A DNA stretch of 64,000 bases from Synaphobranchus kaupii (lineage: Eukaryota; Chordata; Actinopteri; Anguilliformes; Synaphobranchidae). The position numbers and the translations under genes were made by a program. The stretch lies in the NCBI GenBank assembly GCA_029718625.1, contig CM056377.1:96588998-96652997 (forward strand), read 5' to 3'. Position 1 is the first letter of the stretch. Each line of letters begins with the position of its first letter. Below are positions 57,120 through 64,000 of the stretch, one piece after another. Under the pieces are notes generated by a model. It saw only the letters and a list, made by a program, of their open reading frames with translations, ran no database searches and was not told where the DNA came from.

Positions 57120-58916
57120 ACGTGCAGCTCAACAGATGAACTTGCAGATGCCTGACCGACCAGTGGGGGTTGCTGGTGCACGATGAGACAGTCATCCCAG
57201 CCAACTGAAACCCCCCCCATACCTAAGCGATGCTCGTGCGAATTGTATCACTGATACAATCGACACTGGCACAGTCCAGATTCAGTACCAGACCATGGGG
57301 CCCATCCATGCACTAGAACAGTACCTTAACAGGATGACCCTTCCAGCAGTCCCCTTTAGTATGTAATTTAATGAAGGGTTTTATATGAAATCACATTTTA
57401 GAGAGGGACATCACAGTTTTTCATAAACATACAATTGATTTATTGTCTTTTGGGTTGAAATGGAGCCAAATATGTAAGCACAAACCCAAACTAGTTAGCC
57501 TGTGAATGAATAAAAAGCTTCAGTAATTATTAATTGCCTGAATTGAAAACGTCAATCAAATAAGTTTCCATTAATGTCTCAGATTGAGCTCTCGCTGCTT
57601 TCCAAGTTTAATCCTCAGAACATAATATGTATGATCTGTTTCCTGTATCTGTCAAGGTCTCTCACATTCTCAGCTGTCTGCATTGGCTCTCAGTCTTATC
57701 TGTATTTTACAGTTCTTTCCTTGTAGAGCAGTCGCACTGACGGCAGATCCTTTGAAATATGTGACACTTAAGACTTAACTTCACTGTCGGTGTAGAAGAA
57801 AACATCAAACATTAAGCCATTCCTGCAACTGCCTGCAAAGTTGAGATATTAGAATTCACTTTTGGCAGATTCTGCGATCTTTCAGCTTTTTAAGCTCCAT
57901 GGTGGTGAAGATTTAGAAATGTCCCAAGTCAGGGCTTTTTGAATTGCCAAGTTAGCGTCGAATTCCTTCTGAAAAGGTAATATTTTCATCATGTGTCAGG
58001 CTGTGATTTGTTGCTGAGACTGAAACAGAATCTTTTTTCTTTAGGGAATACAGGTCTAGTTTTCTATGTTGGAAACTGATTACATTTTACATTACATTAC
58101 ATTTCTCTTTGCAATATATTCATGGTTTCTGCAAACAAATCTATTTTATCATATAATTTTTATTAATTTTGCATTAACCTCTTCGCGCAGACCCCCAAGT
58201 TGGCCATGTTGCTGGTACCATTGCACTGAAAAATTTATTGCAACCAAAATATGTGCAAACAAAATATTCTGTGTTTTTGCTTTATTAGTACACGACTCAG
58301 GATAACTATACAGAGTTTATATGTGCCACTATTGTCGCGTAGCTCGTCCATTTAACAAGCAACCTCCCACCCAGTCTCACCTGCAACTATACTGACCCAA
58401 GCGTGACACGGTGAACAATAGAATCTGTCTGGGATTTCATAAAAATATTTTTTCACCACCAAAAACTTTTATTCCGTCATAGCAACAAGATAAAGCCAAC
58501 AATAGCCCGAACATATGCCAATAGTGGTGAAAACTGCAGCTCACTCAACAGCAAAATAAACAAGTGAAATCCTTGTGTAATTATACCATGTCATTTTACT
58601 ATAAATACCTGAGATGTCCCTTTCATGACTCAGTTGTCAGTATTCTCCTGGGCAATCCGTTTGAGAAATACACACCACTTTATAATGCTATTACACTATT
58701 TGAAACATCTACAAACAAACCCTGCCTGATTTTCGAGACTTTGTCACACATTCCAGTTTATTCTGATTTAATTGACAACTCTTTTACATAGGACATGATA
58801 AGCTCCCCAATGGTGTTTTATATGTCAGATTTGATGCTTTGAACAAAACAAGATGACCGAAAGTAATAGAAACTTGAGTTGTGTCGCTATAACTTTGCGC
58901 AATGAATTACAATATA
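57120..58916. other. No gene seen
   Basis: 1.8 kb; a short (ATTAC)n run at 58088-58100. No exon recognised. Confidence 0.5.
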
Positions 58917-59070
58917 CAGTCAAGCCAGAAAGTCTGCACACTCCTTTCACCTTCTCCACGTTTTATTACGTTACAGACTTATACTACAATAGATTGAGTT
59001 CATTTTTTGCCTCAAACATCTACACACAATAGCCAATAATGACAAAGTGAAAACAGGTTTTTAGAAAATG

Positions 59071-60376
59071 TGATGCGGTATGTCAAAACCAGGCGGAATT
59101 GGGCAAGAGGTCAATTTTGAGTTATTGGTATATTAGTAAAACATAGACCTTGCACTTTACAACTCCGCTTTCTTTTTTCAAATCGGATATTCCAAAGCGA
59201 AGTTATTAAGATTTTAAATTGGACCGTCTGAAACATCGAAACTGAGAAATAGCCCTTTAAAGTTTGAGTTTAAACAAAACAAGTTGGTTAACAATGTTAG
59301 CGTACCGAACCCTGTTATCCGGCGGAAACCAGACATTTTTGTGATCAACATACGATACTGATATTATTCTGGCACATACCATTGAACATATTATATTTAT
59401 TAGGTTCACAAAACGATAAGCTAACTTTTAAGCCAATAACCATGTAGATGTGACCGGTAGTTTTTTTGTTTTAACGTCTTTTAGATTAGAAAGTACTGTC
59501 AAAAAAGGGGCGCCCTTTATCGGGCGGCTCTTGTAGTGCATAAACAAGCTCACGATTATTGTTGTTTTAATAATCAATTAATAGTTTATTTCACCAAGAA
59601 AGATACCGTTTGAATAACCAATATGTTGGCAAAATAGCTGGCTAACTGGATAGTTTACCTGACAGTCCGAAAGATGTCGATATTGGGTTTATTTCTTCAC
59701 AAAACGATAAACTAAGTTTTAAGACAATATTAAACATGTAGACGTGACCGGTAGTTTTTTGTTTTAACGTCTTTTAGATGAGACAGTAATGTCAAAAAAG
59801 GGGAGACAACTATCGTTTATTGGCTTAAAAGAGATAGGCTCAATCGCATTGGATTTATTTCTTTACAAAAACGATGTTAACTTTTAAGCCAATAACGTGT
59901 TTTTTTTTTCGTTTTAACGTCTTTAAGATGAGACGAGACTGCCAAAGAAAGGGCGCCCATTATCGGGCGGCTGTTGTAATCCATAAACAAGCTCACGATT
60001 ATTGTTGTTTTAATAATCAATTAATAGTTTATTTCATCAAGAAAGATACCGTTTGAATAACCAATATGTTGGCAAAATATCATCATGCGATTTTAGCAAG
60101 TGAGCTAGAAGTTACGCTAAATTTGGCGTCATTTCCAAGCAAAATCTCGAACAAGGCATCATTTTGTGAAATGACATGCCTCTCTAAAAGTGCTTAAAAA
60201 AAATACTTTGTCGATGAAATTTCAGTTTGAAACTTTTACAGAACATTTTTAATATTTGTAGCATCATAAATGTTCAAAAATCTCAAAAACGCTAAAATTC
60301 ACCCCCAAGGCATTTTGCAGCTTTTCCTCTGTTCGTAGCTCTGCCCAATTCCGCCTGCTTTTGACATACCGCGTCA
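59071..60376. mobile_element. Unclassified TIR element, 1.3 kb, nested in the Tc1
   Basis: GATGCGGTATGTCAAAACCA + GGCGGAATTGGGCA at the left and TGCCCAATTCCGCCTGCTTT + TGACATACCGCGTCAC at the right form about 34-bp inverted ends. Inside are diverged direct repeats: GGGCGCCCTTTATCGGGCGG at 59509 against GGGCGCCCATTATCGGGCGG at 59951, each followed by about 110 bp of near identity (CTCACGATTATTGTTGTTTT). In addition GTTTTAACGTCTTTTAGAT recurs three times (59470, 59762, 59912 with one gap). No coding frame with motifs. I do not recognise the family, and the target duplication is not clear. Confidence 0.78.
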
Positions 60377-60447
60377 CAAATATGCAATTTTATTTTACTG
60401 ACAAAAATAGGTTATTTAGGGGTTACATATCTGTACACACCCTTAGC

Positions 60448-61460
60448 CTAATACTTGGTTGCTGCACCTTTGGCAGCGATTATAGCTTCAAGACGTCTTG
60501 GGAACGAAGCTACGAGCTTGGCACACTTGTTTCTGGACATTTTTGCCCATTTCTCTTGGCATATCCTTGCAAGCTCAGGTTGGATGGGGAGCGTCGGTAC
60601 ACAGCCATTTTCAGCTCTTTCCACAGATGTTCAATTGGATTCAGGTCTGGGCTCTGGCTGGGCCACTCAAGGACATGCACAGACTTTCTCCGAAGCCACT
60701 CCTTTGTTCTCTTGGCTGTGTGCTTCGGGTCGTTGTCATGTTGGAAGGTAAACCTTCGCCCCAGTCTGAGGTCCAGAGCGCTCTGGAGCAGGTTTTCTTC
60801 AAGGATCTCTGTGTACTTAGCTGCATTCATCTTTCCCTCTATCAGGACTAGTCGCCCCGTTCCCGCTGCTGAAAAACATCCCCACATCATGATGCTGCCA
60901 CCGCCATGCTTCACTGTAGGGATGGTATTAGCCAGGTGATGAGCGGTGCCTGGTTTCCTCCAGACGTGACGCTTGGTATTCAGGCCAAAAAGTTCAATTT
61001 TGGTTTCATCAGACCAGAGAATCTTGATTCTCATGGTTTGAGAGTCCTCTAGGTGCCTTTTGGCAAACTCCAAGCGGGCTGTGATGTGCCTTTTACTAAG
61101 GAGGGGCTTCCGTCTGGCCACTCTACCATAAAGGCCTGATTGGAGTGCTGCCTGGATGGTTGATCTTCTGAAAGGTTCTCCCACCTCCACAAGGATACGC
61201 TGGAGCTCTGTCAGAGTGACCCTCGGGTTCCTGCTCACCTCCCTGGCCAAGGCCCGTCTTCCCCGATTGCTCAGTTTGGCCGGGCGGCCAGGTCTAGGAA
61301 GATTCTTGGTGGTTCCAAACATCTTCCATTTACAAATGATGGTGGCCACTGTGCTCTTTGGGACCTGTAAAGCCGCAGAGATTTTTCCGTACCCTTCTCC
61401 AGACCTATGCCTTGACACAATCCTGTTTCTGAGGTCTGCAGATAATTCCTTTGACCCCAT
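60448..61460 (-). pseudogene. Tc1 transposase (DD34E), one frameshift near the C-terminus
   Basis: Cut-and-paste transposase of the surrounding element. Best start is the ATG at 61460 (MGSKELSADLRNRIVSRHRS), the usual Tc1 beginning; upstream in-frame codons to 61514 are leader. In order: two helix-turn-helix domains (residues about 1-110), GRPAKLSNRGRRAL linker, then the catalytic core ILWSDETKIELFG (Asp 1), HGGGSIMMWGCFSAAGTG, FQHDNDPKHTAKRT (Asp 2) and SPDLNPIEHLW (Glu). The second Asp and Glu are 34 residues apart. After RRSPSNLSL the frame is lost around 60565. In another frame ICQEKWAKM... and AIIAAKGAATKY lead to the expected stop at 60448. One single-base indel therefore separates it from a full-length frame of about 340 residues. 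The DDE triad itself is intact. Confidence 0.95.
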
Positions 61461-61832
61461 GGCTTGGAGTTTGCTCTGACATTGCTCTGGCAATCCCCAA
61501 TCATGTCCAATCAATTGAATTTATCACAGGTGGACTCCAATTAAGTTGTAGAAACATCTCAAGCAGTATCGGTGGAAACAAAATGCACCTCAGCTCACTT
61601 TTGGGTGTCATATCAAAGGGTGTGCACACTTGTGTACATATGATATTTTACATTTAGATTTTTAATAAATTAGCACAAATGTCTAAAACCCTGTTTTCAC
61701 TTTGTCATTATGGGCTATTTTGTGTAGAATTTTGAGACAAAAAATGAACTCAATCTATTGTAGAATATGACTGTAACGTAATAAAACGTGGAGAAGGTGA
61801 AAGGAGTGTGCAGACTTTCCGGCTTGACTGTA

Positions 61833-64000
61833 CGTGCAATGTAGATTCATTCAGTGAGGCAAAGATTTCATCTTCAATATATAAGTATTACTGCTTGTAA
61901 TATTTAAATTACTTATGTTAGTTTTTCCACTCCACCACTGTCTTGTGTCATGTTTGACATGCAATTGAGTGCTATTCTCGAATGAGTGTATTTCACATAC
62001 TGTAGTGTAAGTGTTCATAGGTGGCTCAGTCATGCATTCTATGCTGTCACAGATTTACTGTGAAGCTAGAACATTTGCCAGCATTTTCCTGATGGTGGAA
62101 TATAATTTTATTGTAATCTTATCATACATATAGACTATGGTGTATTGTATCTCCCTGCGCTATATTTGTCATGTAGAGCATGGAAAATACTCATTCCAAT
62201 TTACTCTGTGCTGATATGTGCTAGATTAATGTACAATTTTCCCTCCAGTGATTATAAATGCCAACATTTTTTAAAAGAACTACAGAGAAATGTCATCCCA
62301 GGGAATGCAGCAAAAGAATACATACTATAGAGTACAGAAAAAGTGATGTTTTTTGATGTATGAATGAATAATTAGGCTACATATTTAGGTGTGTGTACCA
62401 GTGTGATATCAATGTTTTCATCTTAAACCATCATAAGGGGCAAACTTTCATATGCTTTACAATGGACAGAAAGTATTTTATTCATTTTACGGATTTCTAT
62501 CCCCCAATACTAATGAAAAATATTGTAATTCCCAAAATGATGCAAAAGTGAGTTGCATGAGTCAAAACAGTTGATTTGTAGTTAAATATATGATTATTTT
62601 ATGATTTACAGCAGTGCACAATTGAGCCATTTTGATTAGATTTGTTTATTTTGACCTAAATTATGACAATAAACTAATCTACGTTAGTAGTACATAAAAA
62701 AGAGAGGATTGACCAAATTAGGCATTTCTCAGAAATATTGTACACTATAAAAATATCAATTCAAAATAAACACACAGGTCTTCCTTTGCAGAGAGCTGAG
62801 AATGTTTAACAGCGTGGATAAAGTATCACCTACCCTGCTCCAAGTAATTTATACTCAGGTCCCTCGGCTGCTCAAATAATATACAACAATTTCTATGTTA
62901 CAATTCAAGAAATAAATTATTGGCTCATCTGACTTGTATCATGTTCACTGCTCGTGTCATGTCCATCCTAATGCTACTACACAGCTAACGGTTTAATTTG
63001 AAAGGGAAGGGCAATTAAAATTGAATGCCATTTTAAAAACATTTCATTTAGGAAAGCACACAATGTGGTGACAAATCGCAGAACTGATTACTGATGATTT
63101 CTGTCTTCATTTTAACGCTCATATACTGTATCATCATGTGCGCTTATGATATTGAAATCAGTATCTCAACATTACCAATGGTTATCTCAGTGTCATTTTC
63201 TCAGGATGTCATTAATACCAAATTATTTTCTCAAGACGAACAGATACTTTCTCAAGACGAACAAATAAAAGCAAGTCTTAAAGTGTACAATTGTAAAATC
63301 ATAAACACTGAAAGCTACCTTCACCCTATACAAGAATGGCTATGGTTTTACTGATGTTCTGTGTCTGTCCATGTGATGTTCTTTTGCAGGTATAACCTGG
63401 ATTGTAGTTTTAAATGTTGTGAACTGTTATCAGGGCTCAAAATTTACTTTTTTTACTTGTTAACACTGGTGCTCAACTTCAAAATGTTAGGAGTACCAGC
63501 AGATATCTTGTAGCACAAACAAAAAATTTAAGTACCACTAACAATATTTATTTAAGAAACCGCATATGTTGCTACACACAATTGTGATATCACACAATTG
63601 CTTGAGACACACATACGGCAACAGCTCATGTAGTGATTTGCTTCACACACTGGCACGTTGTACCCATTAACAACAAGAACAATTATCATTTTTTCATTTC
63701 CCAAAAGACCCTAAATTGAAAGCTGTGGAAAACCAATGCAGGTAAGAGGTATGTGTTATGTTGCCATTTTTTAATGCCCTTCATTGCATGAATGATAATG
63801 TTCATTGGATAATGTTTGGGAAAATATGTTCCGCTCTTCAAACAACCCCAACCATCAGTGATCCATTTCATGTCATAGAGCCTATTACACTCCATCGGCA
63901 AGATTCCACATGAAAAAACAGTGAGCCTAACTTTGAGCCTTGCTCACTTAACATGCCTGAAATATTCACACTTATGGTGTGGGATTGTCCGGAGGTAAAT
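61833..64000. other. No gene seen
   Basis: AT-rich. CAGGGCTCAAAATTTAC at 63432 resembles a hAT end but no partner is seen before the window ends. Confidence 0.5.

Larger units (their letters stand above)
58917..61830 (-). mobile_element. Nearly intact Tc1 transposon with a nested 1.3-kb element
   Basis: The terminal repeats CAGTCAAGCCAGAAAGTCTG and (inverted) CAGTCAAGCCGGAAAGTCTG run for about 150 bp at each end, flanked by TA (58915-58916 and 61831-61832). Without the nested element the copy would be about 1.6 kb, the usual Tc1 length. The transposase runs right to left. Confidence 0.95.

Noticed and set aside
60361..61479. Plus-strand frames of 98-192 codons
   Set aside because: They are the antisense of the Tc1 transposase on the minus strand.
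63432..63560. A possible hAT end (CAGGGCTCAAAATTTAC)
   Set aside because: Only one end resembles the family; its partner is not visible in the window.

Overview
The window reads as a ray-finned fish nuclear chromosome, non-coding and repeat-dense. The evidence is the mix of Tc1 (DD34E), piggyBac, hAT and Harbinger-like DNA transposons with an L2-type LINE, a 5S-derived SINE, a tRNA-derived SINE and Ty3/Gypsy LTR remnants. The vertebrate exon that I recognise is the last coding exon of an ODF2/cenexin-like gene (minus strand, about 15810-16178). It now reads into a hAT-type MITE. The species cannot be fixed from this sequence.

Layout. 0-10 kb: a Tc1-type TIR element with an inner foldback (6-766), two hAT MITEs (one with a perfect 8-bp target duplication), CA repeats, a broken Tc1 gene (6751-7976) whose 3' end abuts a tRNA-like sequence, and a 225-bp solo LTR. 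10-22 kb: a 1.6-kb LTR on the minus strand (12182-13779), a LINE 3' end, the odf2-like exon, a Tc1 right end and an L2 reverse transcriptase relic. 21.6-26.8 kb: a decayed Gypsy element on the minus strand (gag, protease, reverse transcriptase, polypurine tract, LTR), then a solo LTR with a perfect 5-bp target duplication lying in an older repeat. 28-40 kb: a second Tc1 family, a SINE, a foldback-bearing TIR element and a 1.9-kb hAT element. 41-45 kb: a second copy of the 1.6-kb LTR in the opposite orientation and another foldback-bearing element. 49-56 kb: a 23-bp minisatellite split by a complete 4.3-kb piggyBac element (itself split by an 847-bp hAT element) and by a 1.1-kb foldback-bearing element. 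56-62 kb: a 5S-derived SINE, a Harbinger-like MITE and a 2.9-kb Tc1 element, almost intact, with an unknown 1.3-kb TIR element nested inside. The rest is AT-rich sequence in which I see no gene.

The most unusual pattern is one palindromic cassette, recognisable by the same internal words, found five times. Each time it sits in or beside terminal repeats of a different Tc1/mariner-like type. The same foldback module seems to have been carried by several TIR families. No gene cluster or cooperating pathway is present; the interactions here are transposons inserting into and recombining with one another.
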